NCBI GenBank assembly: GCA_024036415.1
Contig: JAMWET010000805.1
Location: 289,501 to 353,500 of the forward strand
DNA length: 64,000 nucleotides
Source of the DNA: Prochilodus magdalenae
Lineage: Eukaryota > Chordata > Actinopteri > Characiformes > Prochilodontidae
Reading direction: 5' to 3'
Positions within the stretch are counted from its first letter, which is position 1. Each line of letters opens with the position of its first letter. Both the position numbers and the translations under genes were made by a program. The notes beneath the pieces are model-generated. The model searched no databases. It saw nothing but the letters and a program-made list of their open reading frames with translations, and was not told the DNA's origin. Positions 24,504 through 37,750 of this stretch are shown one piece after another.

Positions 24504-27500
24504 CCCTTTCCATGCCTCTGTATGGACTGGGGTGTGAATAGAAATCGCCCTTCAAGCAGGACTGGCAGGACTGTCTTATTGCCTTTTTAAAAAAACACAC
24601 AGTAAACACATTAATGGATAATTAACAATAACCACAATACAAAACTCTTCCGCCAAACAGTGTGGGTTTGAGGTAGGCTATGATTTCAAACCTGTATGTG
24701 GAAAGGTGCCAAACTTTTGCTCCCACACTCGAAGATACTTATCAGTTTTCACAGGAAACACTTGGTAAGTTGTGGTTAGCAGGAGATTACTGTATTTCCT
24801 CAACACTCATTTACATTACCTGCATTAGCGTCAGGTTTTGGTTATGTGTCATCCAGAGGATACGTTTCAGCCTGAACGGGGTTGTGAATCCCTGGCTACA
24901 CGTTTCAGCAGAAACATGTGGAAACAATAACTGGATCTTCTCCTTGTCTGCGTCATATGCAGCAGACCAGTGGGTTAAGATCCCTAAGAGGCACACCTCG
25001 CCTATCTCTGCAAAACAGAGACCTGCTTTATCAGTTAAACCATGAAGAACGTTCTAATTCAGAATTCATACCTTTCTGAACAAGTCGTGTAGCAATACAA
25101 TACAAAACTAGTCATGTAATCCAGTATAAAATCTCTATACTAATCTCCAATATTTTCAGCAGTACTGCACAGGGGGCATAGCATTTATTCCGCAATGTAG
25201 GGAAATGTGAGAAAAGGTGGTACTCTTAAAGAAAGAAAGCAAAGTTGATTTCTGATCACATAACAGGATTTGCATTTACATGTCTTAATGCATAATTACT
25301 GTTAATTCAAAAAGACATGGCCAGTATTTGTGATTTGAGCAAAATTGGCCTGGCGTATTTTGAGTTGTGTGTTTTATTCCCTTTATACAACTTAAAAACA
25401 CAACAAATGACTGGCATGGTGCTGTTTCTATGTTTTGAACCAGCCCTAACCAGCATAAACCTGCATGGACCAGCATCAATTGCATGAACTGAATTGTTTT
25501 ACACAATATGTTAAATATAGCCAATATCCAGTGATTCTGGATTTAAATGTGCAGGAGGGTGTTCTCTATAGAGGATGTAAACTTACCAAACCAAAAATTA
25601 GTTTAAGGTGGTAGTAACTTCAGGTTCCTGCAGATGGCACTGCACGAGGATAATGGGGCTATAAGTACCTGCAGGATGTGAGTGACCGGATTCATAGATC
25701 GGGAAGAGGTGGTACAGTGCAGGGAATGTCTCATTCCATGTGTGGAAATATGCTCCAGAGCAGATATTAATGATTGGCTAACAGCATTTTGGCGTGCCAA
25801 AGACCATAGTGTGAAGGAAGTAGCTGAATCTGCAGCTGTATGGAAGCGTATGGTCATACAGGCTACCAACAGTGGCTAAAATCCCAGTCTACAGGAAACT
25901 CTCCTCAGAATGGTGCCAGGGGGGCATCTACCAAATCTGGCCCAACTGCACAGTTCTTTGATGGAAGGGTGGCTGAACACTGATGTGGCCTACATCCAGA
26001 TACTTGTTCATTCTATACCAAATCCAATCGCCGCTGTTATTCATGCTTGTGGAGATATTACACGCTGGTACGTATGTTTATAGGTGACTAATTTTTTTGT
26101 CTGGTGGATTAATGAACTTTTACTCACTCAGAAAATCAACTAAGCCAGAGATTCCCAAACATTTGCATACTCCTATATGAGCATATAGCTGGCTCCCTAT
26201 TTGTGTGGAAGAAGGTGGAACTGCCTGTGTGTGTGTGTGTGTGTGTGTGTGGAGTCCCACTCCAGCTCTGCAATACTCCATGGTGCTTGTGTAAGAAAGT
26301 ATTGTTTGCATTTTCTATTATAGTCTCATATTTCACGAAATACTGCAACAACTCATATAATAAGACTTATTGTGAAAGTCATTTGTGTTAAGCAAGAAAA
26401 CTAAAAGTCCAAAGTGTCCTCAAGTTTTGGGCAGCAGCTCAGCCAGGGAGGGACCTGAAAGCTGAGGCGTTTTTGCTATTGTTTCCTGCAGAGAGTAACT
26501 TGAGTCAGAGATGATGGGAACCAGATGTGGAGCACGTCAGCGTGCACACATATCTCAGGATATGTCCCTTTTTTCTCCCCAAAGTAAAAAAAAGAGAAGA
26601 TCAGAGGTAGACCTCCAGCCCAGATAGCTTTACCAAACTCCTCCGGTTCTTAATCCATCCACATCCATTTACTGACAAGGTCACAAGGGAGTAACATGAT
26701 GAATACACCGAGCCACAGAACCAAACGGGGGGAATGATTTAGAAGCAGTCTAACAAATCCATCCACAAATTCTAATCTCTCATCTCCTTGTGGTCTTGTT
26801 TGGGCCTGTAAAGGCAGATGTGTCTCAGTAGCCAGTTGGTCTACAAGAATATTGGCATTCTGGAAAAAAAAACAACCCCTGCTTTTTTGAGGATTATCAG
26901 AAAAGGAATCAGCAGAGAAATGTCTTGAAAGCCACCATTGCAATCACTTATCTCCAAATTTCAGCCATAAAACTGGCACTGGTGGACATAGTACACAAAC
27001 CATGTAGTTGAGTTAAAGTAGAGATCACCAGAAAACATTCCTTCAGTAAAAAATAGATGTTCCTCTCTTTAAACCTCCACTGGAGTAAAAGTAGCTTCAA
27101 TTGTAATTAAGTATGGAGAGCAACAGTAGCTGATTTATTGTGGCTGTAATGTCTTATTATAGAGTCTGGAACACGACTCTTAATCAAGCCTTTAGTGTCT
27201 CTCAGTCCACCAGTCTTTAATAGAAGCCCATTCATTAGTCTGACACTGATGTCTATTCAAATGACCATAAGAATGAACTCAGGTTCCATTAGCTAGAACT
27301 ATAAAATAACGTTTTGCAAACAAGCCAAGTTAAGTTTGAGATTTCTTCGCAGCTTAGTTACACGTACGAACTTACTTTAAACAGGATTACAATTAGTTTA
27401 TCTTTACTGTACTGCATCTGTTGGTCTCTGCTCATAAACATAAACTAGCCCAATCAGATTTACTATGAAAGGAAATAGTGTTTGTAGAAATTCAGATAAA

Positions 27501-27715
27501 GACGCCAGTCACGAGTGAAAGTGGACATATTTCTATACTGTGGTCTATTTACCCACAAAGTCAAAACATGTTCTATCTGTTCACTAATGCGCTGATGTGT
27601 GATTGTCAGTCAGTGTTTACATTAAGCCCACCCTGCTTTACCCACCATCCTCCAGGTGATCCATGCCTGAAATGGACATTTCCATGGATGCTAAGAATCT
27701 ATAATCTTGTTTCCT
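24504..27715. other. Intergenic, old repeats only
   Basis: No host gene. About 25880-26095 matches about 57905-58130 (gtggcctacatccag, ctgttattcatgcttgtgga and similar), so it is a remnant of the same mobile family. A GT microsatellite lies at 26225-26253. The rest looks like unique AT-rich sequence. Confidence 0.5.
25880..26095. mobile_element. Mobile-element remnant shared with 57905-58130
   Basis: Both places contain, in order, cccagtcta, gtggcccaactgca-like sequence, tgaacactga(t/a)gtggcctacatccag, gctgttatt and gcttgtggag, and end with ggtgact. The 58-kb copy sits downstream of Tc1-type transposase remnants. Confidence 0.6.
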
Positions 27716-27717
27716 TT

Positions 27718-27926
27718 TACAGCATTTATCTGACGCTCTTATCCAGAGCGACTTACAAGGTTAATCATATTACAGGTAGGCCAATGTGGTGTTAGGAGTC
27801 TTGCCCATGAACTCTTATTGGTGTAGCACAGTGTAGTCACCCAGACCGGGATTCAAACCCTAGTCTCCCACATGTGGTGACTCCCTGGTGGGTAGTGGTG
27901 TTATCCACTGAGCTACACCCACCACA
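27718..27926 (-). repeat. tRNA-derived SINE
   Basis: On the minus strand the head gtgtagctcagtggataac fits a Pol III A box, and gggtttgaatcccgg fits a B box. The 3' part ends in the tail ttgtaagtcgctctggataa, gagcgtcagataaatgctgt. Same family as the plus-strand copy at 61903-62118. Confidence 0.85.
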
Positions 27927-30900
27927 CGTTGCGTTTCTTATGTGCACATAATGTAGCGGAGTAAACAGTCAGATACAGGATTAAAGTTTAAAATGCAGTG
28001 AAGGTAAAGTAAACAGTCGTCCAACATGGAAATACTTCAGTAACTACTTATTTACTTAACAAATTACATTTACTTTGTTACTGTCCACCACTGAGACCTG
28101 AGATAATTCACTCACTGTGCTTTACTTCCTCCTATTAGCTTTGTGGTTGGGCTACAGCACTGGACAAAACCCTTAAAGAGAATCTCCAGCGTATGCATGA
28201 AAACTAAAGAGGTGGTTTTTAAAGAGCTGTGTGGATATGGGTTCAACCCCGTGACCTGAAAACAACAGTCCGTGTTACAAAACAGCAAAGAAGATTTGTG
28301 GCATTGACTTAATGACTTTACGAAACGGACTGCTTAGGATAATGTCTCCTGCCTTGCTAAGTGCATTTGTTTCTGTGGGGCTTTGGGATGTGTTGTCTTT
28401 CCTAGATAAAATCCCAAATCCTGCTTAAATGAGAACAGGATACGAACACATTCCGGCATAAAAATGATTTGTTTAACATGCACTTTCCTGCCGCCTTATG
28501 GGTCCGGAGAAAGCACTCACACATGCGAGCGTGGGACAAGTGAAAGGTTTGGAGGTAAACAGACACCTTTAATCTGGAGTTCAAGGTCTTTTGTGGGCAG
28601 AATTTGATTGTTTTTGAAAGTCCTCCGCGTCCCCGGAGTGGGGACTTGATCCCCGTCCTTAAAATCCAAGCGCATTGATATTTAAATGCTTGCACTCGGA
28701 ATGGAGGTCTATTGCACAATATGCCAGTTATGTGCCAGCACCTTTGAAAACATGCATGAGTGTGTTCCAACAGAGCACAATCACGGGGTACATCTTAAAG
28801 CCCTGCTCTGAAAGCCTGTCTGGCAGCACAGATTGGTCCATGATCAAGTTACTCAGTGGGCACGCTGTCAACCCCTGCTGAGCCCGAAGACAAGGCGCCA
28901 TTCTCTCCAGCTGAGGAGGGTCGCTCTGAAGCCTCTTTTTTTTTTCCTTCCTTCAAAGCTGCTTTACACTGGTACCATGCATCGTGACTTGCAATCCACT
29001 CTGGCTAACAGAAATCCGTAAAGCTTTGGCAACTCTGAGCTGACAGTATTGCAGAGTGCGCAAACAGAGCAGCGGCTAAGCGCAAGCATACCTTCTGTGT
29101 CATCTTGTGACCCCGGGTGACCTATCCCAGTTAAAGGCTAACACGTGAGAGACGTGCTTCGTGACGGCCAGAAAAGCAGTGGCGTGATGTGATGAGATCT
29201 ATTGTGTCCGAGTGCTGATGTATAGCAGTTGAGCTCAGCTTTTTACAAAGGCAAATGGAAAACAATGGCAAGCCTATGGGCCTCTACAGCAAAGTCAACA
29301 TACCGACCGCAGCAATGGAGTAAACATGCTGCATAGAAAGCTTAGCGCTAAGAAATGGGACGGTTTGCTAAAGCTTTGTGCTGCTAATTAGTATGCGCAT
29401 ATCAGTAATGAGGTAAAAAAAAAACTGGTTAAAAATAAACTGTGGGTTCCCTAAAAGACTTTTGGTTATATAAAATAATTACGATAATGTATGTAAATAA
29501 GACATTTGAGTGTCTTTCTGGATTTACTATACAAATTGAATCTCTTTCCCACAAAGAATGGGGTTGGTTGGCACAGAGTTAACTTTGACTGCCCTTGACC
29601 AGTATTCATTCAAATAGTCCAGAGCTCTGAACTTTACTGATCTGATAAGGTAGGAATAACTCTTTTAAATTTTCTGTCGTCATAAGTAAATACATTATAT
29701 AAATGTTTGAAAGTTTAGTGGGTTAGTAGAAATCACACGTATAAGGAAATACAGTAGATGCATGTGGTTTGAAAACCAATGATAAGTAATGCTAGCTAGC
29801 TAATATTAAGTAATTACAGAACTGTTGGGTTGGTTGATACATACGTAGACCACACACTGGCTGCTGGATTGTGCATCATACCGGTCCTGGCTACTCATCA
29901 TATCTCTCAATAGACTGAACTGGAAAAAAAGATGCCTTAACCATATACAATGGGCCAGAGCTCATGGAATTACCTTTCCCTGGTAAGACCGATCAGTTGT
30001 TTTTGGTTGCATGTGTCAGTTATAACATTACATTGAGTAACATTATGGGCAAGCAGTTGGCCACCAGAGACAGACTATTAAACGCGAATATTAGTGATGA
30101 TGCTAGCTATCTACGAAAACTGAGACTTTCTCAGAAGTCATATATTGCCCATCCAGATTTTCATCATTGTTGGCCTTTTTCTTCTAAATTAATTTTAGGA
30201 CAAGCTACTCACGACGGCTCGGCAACTGGCACATAATGAAACTAGTTAGCTTGCTAGTCAACTTTTCACACACTTTAAAGGGAATTTCCAAGGAGAAAAT
30301 GTTGAGAGGGCAGTGGGAAGTAGCTTTAGGACAGGAAAGTTTTTAGCCAGTAAATCTGAAGTGTGCTAAAGTGAAGGCTTTGACTAAACCGGTCAGACTA
30401 GCAGCAAATGTAACTATGAATATTCAAACTGACTGGAACAAAAAACATTTTTTGTACTTCATGTGGATCACGAACCCCCAAACATAAAACAACTCATGTT
30501 AAAACTCTGCCATGCAAAGAAAAAAAAAACATAGGCAGGTCTAGAAACCCCGCCACCTTCTCTGGGCCTGAACGTATATAAAATGGACTAAGGTCATTTG
30601 GGGCTGGTGTTGATTTTTAGCGGAGATGTTTAACCTGCTGGTAGTTGAGTTACTTTAATTTATGGTGGCCTTGAGATATATGATGCCAACAGACCAGATC
30701 TTTAAGGGTTCTTTAGCTAATAAAAGGTCAATATAAACTCTTTTTGAAAAGGGTTCTACACAGCAGCATAAAGCGTCCTTCTATTATTACAAGCTGGCAT
30801 GGTAACAACAATAGAACCCTATGTGGTGCTATATAGAGCCCTATTCAAAAAAGTCCCAACTAGAACCCTCTACAGCTCATTTTCCATCAACCTGAAGAAC

Positions 30901-31690
30901 ACTTTAATGATGCTAAGAACTCTTCGTTTGTGCACTGGGTTGGTGTGCATGCCATGTGTTCTATATAGAACAACTGTCTTTACCAGGTTTAATAACCTTA
31001 CCTTTTAAAAGTGTACAAGTAGAAATGTGCACTGCAAGCCCGACAAATGAAAGTTTAGAGAGGCCGAGAGTTTATTGCTGAGCTTTGAGTATTTAGAGAG
31101 CTAATCATTTCCTACTGCTCATGTTTACTTTTAAGGGCAAACGGTCCTGATGATGAAACCCGTCTTACATCAACTGTTATTTGGCATATTTCCTAATACA
31201 ATAGCATCATACATTACACAGAACAACAAGCATGGACCTGTCCTCAGGCAAAAACGGTCTTGACACACTTGTCACTATAATGCATAAACTGCTGTCTGCT
31301 GTGAAGGCACTGGGAAACAGGTTATTACAGTCTCAGTCAGAGCCTGATTCCTCTAGATTACAGAAGTGGGCAGAGTGGCCCGAACCCATAATCAAGTAAA
31401 AGTATAGTTAGTTCTGTGTTATGAAGTAAAAGTACCCTTTTTTGCTGAGCACACAACAACGTGTGCAGAAACACAGCTGCAGCAGGCCATAGCTTACCCA
31501 TAGAGCTGCAGTGGAACATCTCATTACATCTTTCAGCATAGCAGCTGAAGTGTCTTAGGCTCTGGTCACCTCTCTTTGGATTCTTTTGGCCTACAGTAAA
31601 TTCTTAAAGCCTCAAAAATCAATCACAAAGTTACACAGTAATATTAGAAAACTAGAAAAGTGCATTTCCTGAAGGAAACGTGGGATGGTT
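27927..31690. other. Intergenic, no gene found
   Basis: No recognisable coding sequence. About 28400-29100 is less AT-rich and free of simple repeats, so it could hold conserved non-coding elements, but nothing in one genome proves it. Around 30700-31015 there is a remnant with gttctatatagaac-type palindromes resembling fragments near 4900 and 40740. Confidence 0.4.
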
Positions 31691-31708
31691 GCGCAGCTTG
31701 CTCAGTGA

Positions 31709-32034
31709 GGAACGAGCAATGAGTAAACAAGTGCAGGTCGGTATGACTGTGAATTAGCGTCTGGGGGCCTGCCCTTAGTGAGTACATGAAGTTTGGTGGG
31801 TCTCGGGCGAACAAAAGCATTACTGCTTGGTTTGGATCGAAAAATGACTGGGACTCAATAGGAGGAACGAGGGATGAATAAACGACAGATAGACGAGTGC
31901 GGGTCAGTATGGCTGTGGCTTAGTGCTTGGGGACCTCCCCTTAGTGAGCATGTGAAGTCTGGCGGCTCTCGGGCGAAGGAAACAGTCGGCTTTAGGTGGG
32001 TCCAAAAATGACTGGGACTCTATGGGAGGAACGA
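31709..32034. repeat. Two-copy tandem repeat, about 155-165 bp
   Basis: ggaacgag recurs near 31709, 31863 and 32027. Between them cttagtgag, gtgaagt(t)tgg(t/c)gg, ctcgggcgaa and aaaatgactgggactc recur in the same order. This is a diverged tandem duplication of unknown origin. Confidence 0.75.
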
Positions 32035-32259
32035 GCTATTGTATCTGATTTGGTGTCTCTAGGTCGAGCGGAAGTAGGTTAGATGGGCACGTGTTTTTCG
32101 ATCCTATTCATTCTCTATAAGAAAAAAATTCCAAAAAAATTCCTTGTTACTCGGAATCCGTGCATCCGATCAAAAAGCTGTATACAAGCCCACATCAGCG
32201 TATCCTACCGGACAGTCTGGAGTTGGAACAGAGTTGATATCTCGAAAGCTGTGGGACTA

Positions 32260-33075
32260 GATAGTCGGCGATGAAACAGGAGAAAAAGAAACATAATCAG
32301 GCCACCTACCTAATAGTGGGAGGAAGCCTTGGTGGGTGACACTAACGAGATGCCATAGCATGGACTGTATTAGGTAACAGAAGGTGCCTGGAGGCTCTTG
32401 TCCCTTTTCTAACTGCAGCAGAGCACTGAGGTCCCTCCAACTGTGAAGTTGTGGATCAGCATGGTGACCCTGGCCATCCAAGTGTTCTCAGATGTTCTCC
32501 AATACAGAGTTTGGGTGAGTTAGCAGGCTAGGTAAGGTCACCAAATCACTGTTATGCTCCTGAAACCACTCTTTCATTGTGAGTTGGGCGTTATCATTCC
32601 CATCAGGGAAGAATGTCAGCAAGTATGGCACACATGATCTGCTGGGATTGCCAAGTACCCCACACAGAGACTCATGCAGTGGTATTAGTGGGCCACGATT
32701 ATGCCAGGAAAACATCCCCCAGACATGTACACTGCCACCCCACACTGCGTTTGGCCCACAGTTGTCTCTTGGAGGGGGTTCTGACTGCCTGTCATGCCGC
32801 AAAGACCAGGATTTGACCCGGATCAATGGCCAGTGGGGTGCCACTCAAGGTCCATTTTCACTACACCTTCACTATGGCAGTTCTAGAACATTGCACGTAG
32901 GTTTCCAAGATGCTACCACCATCAGTCAAATCTCACTCTGCTACAACAGACTGGTGTGCTCACTTAATAATGCATGCAGCAAACCCTGCCACATGGCCTC
33001 TGTGACATGCAGGAGGAGTTTAACCCAAACCAGGGCTGACAGTTTTCATATTATGCTGGTATGGCTGTGTAGGAC
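32260..33075 (-). pseudogene. Decayed Tc1/mariner transposase
   Basis: Minus-strand frames contain pieces such as GSVHVWGMFSWHNRGPLIPL, NDNAQLTMKEWFQEHNSDL and HPNSVLENIWM. These line up with the DD34E region of one Tc1/mariner subfamily (VWGMFSW..., then D-N-x, then ...NxxEN-W). Frameshifts break it. It stands back to back with the plus-strand Tc1-like copy starting near 33107. Terminal repeats were not found. Confidence 0.65.
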
Positions 33076-33106
33076 CTAAATGCTCAGCCGCGCATGGGAT
33101 GTAAGC

Positions 33107-33764
33107 AGGGACGGGCCTTATTGCTGTATCTGACTGACTCGACATCCACTATTGCGGACATTCGGGCGAGCAGCGCCCCCCATTAGTCATCTTGCTAGTG
33201 CCAGCACCTTTGGCAGATGGCTGCACAACGCAGAATGTATGCAGATGATTATGATACCTGCGTCAGGTACGAACACCATGTCAACATCGCCCAAAACTGC
33301 AATGGCGTCCTGCCAGACTCTCATGGAGTGACTCAGAATGGCAGTGAGTCATCTTCAGGGATGAGTCACGCTTTTTTCTTAGTGGAAACAACCAACGAAT
33401 CCGGGAGTGGAGCCCAAGATAAACGGTTTTCTGGTCACACGTGTTTAGAAGGCCTGATGGGACTCTACCTCCAACCCTCACTGCACCATCTGCAGGAACT
33501 GTGTGAGGATATTCAAGCTGCATGGGATGGATTATCACAGGACACCATTAGGAACCTCTACAACTCCATGCTGAGAGGTCTGGCAAACATGGCGGCACGA
33601 TTCCATACTGAGAGACACTACTTCTGTATCTGTAGCTCAATAAATATGGCCCGTATCAGTCTAAGCATTTTATTCATTATTGTTCTTGGCAACCTTTAGC
33701 TTCCTTCCGAGTAGCAGTGCAATCGGACACTTCCCTCTGGGTACCGCTATTGCTTTGTTGATGA
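33107..33764 (+). mobile_element. Tc1-like element, internally deleted, copy 3
   Basis: Same family as the copies at 2427 and 16081. It contains the longest open transposase remnant of the family in this window, 33217-33699 (160 codons), with HLQELCEDIQAAWDGLSQDT, IRNLYNSM, then RFHTERHYF. The right end ggtaccgctattgctttg is diverged and the left inverted repeat is missing. Confidence 0.75.
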
Positions 33765-34708
33765 GAGCATAGAAATAGTAATCATGCTCCGGCTGAAGGA
33801 AGTTCATATGATTAAATATGACTGTAAATGGATTATGAATTAAACATACTTACGAAGCTACTAATCCATCAAAACCATCAAGTGACATCTCTTAACATAC
33901 CATTACATTTTAGATATGTCAATAAGTTTTCCAAGTTGGGAAAATGACTAATAAGCTACTTTAGAAAGAAAAAGATGTGACCCTCAGAGACCTTCACTGA
34001 CCCACTGCTTAATCAGGACCTCCTACCATTTTGGCACGTTCTAGATAACCTAGGTAGCTGTTTTCTTATAATTATGCCTTCACAGAAAACAGAACCTTCC
34101 CAGTACCACAGTATACCACTCATGTTGTGCGCATGGCTCTGCTTCCGTTCTGGAGCACATGTTGCTGCTTTGCTGCATCTGAGCTATGGGCCCCTAACCA
34201 GTTATTTCAGCCACTCATGAGCTTATTGTCCATTTGATCCGTATCAAACTTAATTGCCGGACTGAGTGAGATCAAAGCTGCTTGTCTAGTCAGGTGTTTG
34301 GCAAAAGTCCATGGCCAAAGGGCCCTGGAAATACAGGCCGGTCTTGCTCAGTCAGGCAAAAGGGAAAGCGCCAATGCACTCTGCTGAACTCTACTCAGTC
34401 TTGTATGAAGGCTTTCTGCAAATCTTTTCCGGCAAACAGTGCGGAATTTGGGTTCAAAGAGTTCATTCAACAAGCCTGCCAGACAAAGCTACTCGCAGAC
34501 AGGATGCTACAGTATCAACAGCGACCAAACTGTAAAATAATAATAATAATAATCAAGGGGGATGATGGGAACTGTGGGTCTGTTTCATTTGGGGGTTTGT
34601 CTTTTTAAGCACATGATCATTTTAGGTACATGTTGTTATTCTTGGTTACAGTTAAAAGGAATTCAAAAAACTTAATATGAAATATGAACTTTTTGCATGC
34701 CTGAAAAT
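33765..34708. other. Intergenic, no gene found
   Basis: Unremarkable AT-rich DNA with a short AAT run near 34537. No coding similarity. Confidence 0.4.
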
Positions 34709-34930
34709 CACTCATCATCAAAAGAATAGCTGCACCCAGAAGGAAGTGTGGGATGGCAGGGCTGTTGGGAAGGAAGATAAAGGTTACCAGGAACAATAAA
34801 TGATGATACATTTAGACTGATATGGAGAATAGTTATTGAGCTACACATACAGAAGTACAGTAGTGTCTCTTAATGCAGTTAACGCAACATGCCAGACGTC
34901 TCGGTATGGAGTTGTAGAGGTTCCTAATGG
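34709..34930 (-). mobile_element. Tc1-like element copy 5, truncated by a minisatellite
   Basis: The end cactcatcatcaaaagaata is the family's terminal inverted repeat. On the minus strand the sequence runs back to the transposase C-terminus (TIRNLYNSIPRRLACCV), then stops at ccattagg and gives way directly to the 63-bp array. Confidence 0.8.
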
Positions 34931-36378
34931 TGCACAATTTAAGGTGGAATGGGAAAACTCGAACAAGAAGATGAGGTGTCAGAATGTCACTTCTGCACAA
35001 TTTAAGGTGGAATGGGTGAAAACTCAAACAAGAAGCACAATTTAAGGTGGAATGGGAAAACTCAAGCAAGAAGATGAGGTATCAGAATGTCACTTCTGCA
35101 GAATTTAAGGTGGAATGGGAAACCTCGAACAAGAAGATGAGGTATCGTAATGTCACTTTTGCACAATTTAAGGTGGAATGGGAAAACTAACAAGAAGATG
35201 AGGTATCAGAATGTCACTTCTGCACAATTTAAGGTGGAATGGGAAAACTCAAACAAGAAGATGAGGTATCGGAATGTCACTTCTGCACAATTTAAGGTGG
35301 AATGGGATACCTCAAACAAGAAGATGAGGTATCGGAATGTCACTTCTGCACAATTTAAGGTGGAATGGGAAACTCGAACAAGAAGCACAATTTAAGGTGG
35401 AATGGGAAAACTCAAGCAAGAAGATGAGGTATCAGAATGTCACTTCTGCAGAATTTAAGGTGGAATGGGAAACCTCGAACAAGAAGATGAGGTATCATAA
35501 TGTCACTTTTGCACAATTTAAGGTGGAATGGGAAAACTCGAACAAGAAGATGAGGTGTCAGAATGTCACTTCTGCAGAATTTAAGGTGGAATGGGATACC
35601 TCGAACAAGAAGATGAGGTATTGTAATGTCACTTCTGCACAATTTAAGGTGGAATGGAAAACTCAAACAAGAAGATGAGGTATCAGAATGTCACTTCTGC
35701 AGAATTTAAGGTGGAATGGGATACCTCGAACAAGAAGATGAGGTATCAGAATGTCACTTCTGCACAATTTAAGGTGGAATGGGAAACTCGAACAAGAAGC
35801 TGGGGTATTGGAATGTCACTTCTGCACAATTTAAGGTGGAATGGGAAAACTCAAACAATAAGATGAGGTATCGTAATGTCACTTCTGCACAATTTAAGGT
35901 GGAATGGGAAAACTCGAACAAGAAGATGAGGTGTCAGAATGTCACTTCTGCAGAATTTAAGGTGGAATGGGAAAACTCGACCAAGAAGCTGAGGTACCGG
36001 AATGTTACTTCTGCACAATTTAAGGTGGAATGGGAAAACTCAAACAAGAAGATGAGGTATCGTAATGTCACTTCTGCACAATTTAAGGTGGAGTGGGATA
36101 CCTCGAAAAAAGAAGATGAGGTATCGTAATGTCCCTTCTGCACAATTTAAGGTAGAATGGGAAAACTCAAACAATAAGCTGAGGCACCAGAGTGTGACTG
36201 TAGCCCTCATTTAAGGTGGTAAGGGAAAACAAGGGAAAACTCGAACAAAAAGCTGAGGCACCAGAACGTGACTGCAGGACAATTTAAGGTGGAATGGGAA
36301 AACTCAAACAAGAAGCTGAGGCACCAGAATGTAACTCCAGCACTATTTAAGGTGGAATGGAAAAACTCGAACAAATTG
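34931..36378. repeat. 63-bp minisatellite (21-codon period)
   Basis: About 24 copies of a 63-bp unit: (a)caatttaaggtggaatggg, aaaactcgaacaagaagatg, aggtatcagaatgtcacttc, tgc. Because 63 is a multiple of three, long frames stay open on both strands: plus, repeats of AQFKVEWENSNKKMRYRNV; minus, repeats of HSTLNCAEVTFRYLIFLFE. Deletions in several units (for example near 34999-35045 and 35370-35395) shift the frame, and there is no start context, promoter or known domain. It is most likely non-coding. Confidence 0.9.
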
Positions 36379-37149
36379 TGTCGTAGCCCTTGTGTTCTCA
36401 GGCGTTCCATTGCTTAGGGGAGGCCTGAATGTCCAGCACGTTATCCAGCATTAAGCCTCAGTGTTACATCCCATATTTTAGGCCTGTAAAGGGATTAAAA
36501 GTATTTCCCCGAAGCCTTTGAATATGAACCTCTTTAATGCAACTGTGTGTGGTTGTGAATCAGTGCCATGAAGTTTTGTCCTAACATGCAGTTTAGTGGT
36601 TCAGACTGAAAACACAGGTGCGTGCTAACACCCTCTAATAGAGGCACTATTTAACCAACACACTGAACTGTGACCCACTTCTCACACTCCACACACAAGT
36701 ATATCTTTACACTTGTACAGGCTGAACTATGACCTCCGTGCATACACCTTTACACCACTTCACCCACTGTGACTCATTCATAAGGACCTAAGCAGTGGCA
36801 GGTCATTGTGTTCTTCTTTGAGTTTATTGTGGCTCTGTATTGACCTGTGCTATAGTAAGCTACACCACGTTTACACAGGCTGTCCTAAGAATAACAAATG
36901 GTATAGGCATACACTATAGACTTTTTATAGTTTTGTACACCAATAATTTTTATTATTATTAATTATTATTTATTATTAATTATTTTTAGCAACCAGAAAA
37001 CATATATACGAAAGCCAGAGACCACCTTTAAAGTGAAAAAAGCCATAAAAGTGCAAGGTATTCGCTTATTCAATAAACATATATAAACTAGATTTATTAT
37101 TCTTTTTTAATGCTCATCATTTATTATTTATTTATTGTCTATTTGATCA
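36379..37149. other. Intergenic, no gene found
   Basis: No coding similarity. Short ATT-rich run near 36945-36985. Confidence 0.4.
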
Positions 37150-37750
37150 TCTCCACTGACCATATAGGCTCACTTAGTAGTTCTACTATTACAGACTGTT
37201 GTCCATCTGTTACTCTGTACACTTTGTTACCCTGTTTTACAAATGATCAGGACCCCCACAGGACCCCCACCAGGTATTACGTGAGTGGTGGATCATTCTC
37301 AGCACTGCAGTGATACTGACATTGTGCTGGGGTGAGTGGATCAGACACAGCAGTGCTGCTGGACTGAGAATAGTCCACCAGTTAAAAGGGTCCTGTGGGT
37401 AGTGTCCTGTGACCACTGATGATGGACTAGAGGATGACCAACACTGCACTGTGCAGCAGCAGATGAGCTATCGTCTCTGACTGTACATGTACAAGGTGGA
37501 CCAGCAAGGTAGGGGTGTCTAATAGAGTGGACAGTAAGTGGACACTGCTGTGCCTGATAAAATTCTAACAGTGGAACCACCACCACCTTGTCAGTGTCAC
37601 CGTAGTGCTAGTGGTGGTCCTGTGGGGGGTCTTGACTTTGAAGAATGGAAGAAGAAGGGTGAAAGGGGGCTGATAAAGTATACATTGAAACAGATGGACT
37701 ACAGTCTGTAATTGTAGAACTACAAAGTGCACCTCTCTGGTAAGCGGCGC
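37150..37750. mobile_element. Foldback-type non-autonomous element
   Basis: Inverted ends: tagttctactattacagact (37178 onward, continuing gttgtccatctgtt to 37211) against acagatggactacagtctgt (from 37690, continuing to 37722). Weaker similarity extends outward on both sides. The interior carries gtgagtggatcagacacagc and similar GC-richer segments. A half copy lies at 19598-19915. No transposase. Confidence 0.75.

Noticed and set aside
28402..28770. 122-codon minus-strand frame in GC-richer DNA
   Set aside because: No known motif; kept only as possible conserved non-coding DNA.
34836..36410. Long frames encoding a repeated 21-residue charged peptide
   Set aside because: The period of 63 bp keeps frames open on both strands, units with deletions shift the frame, and there is no gene-like context.
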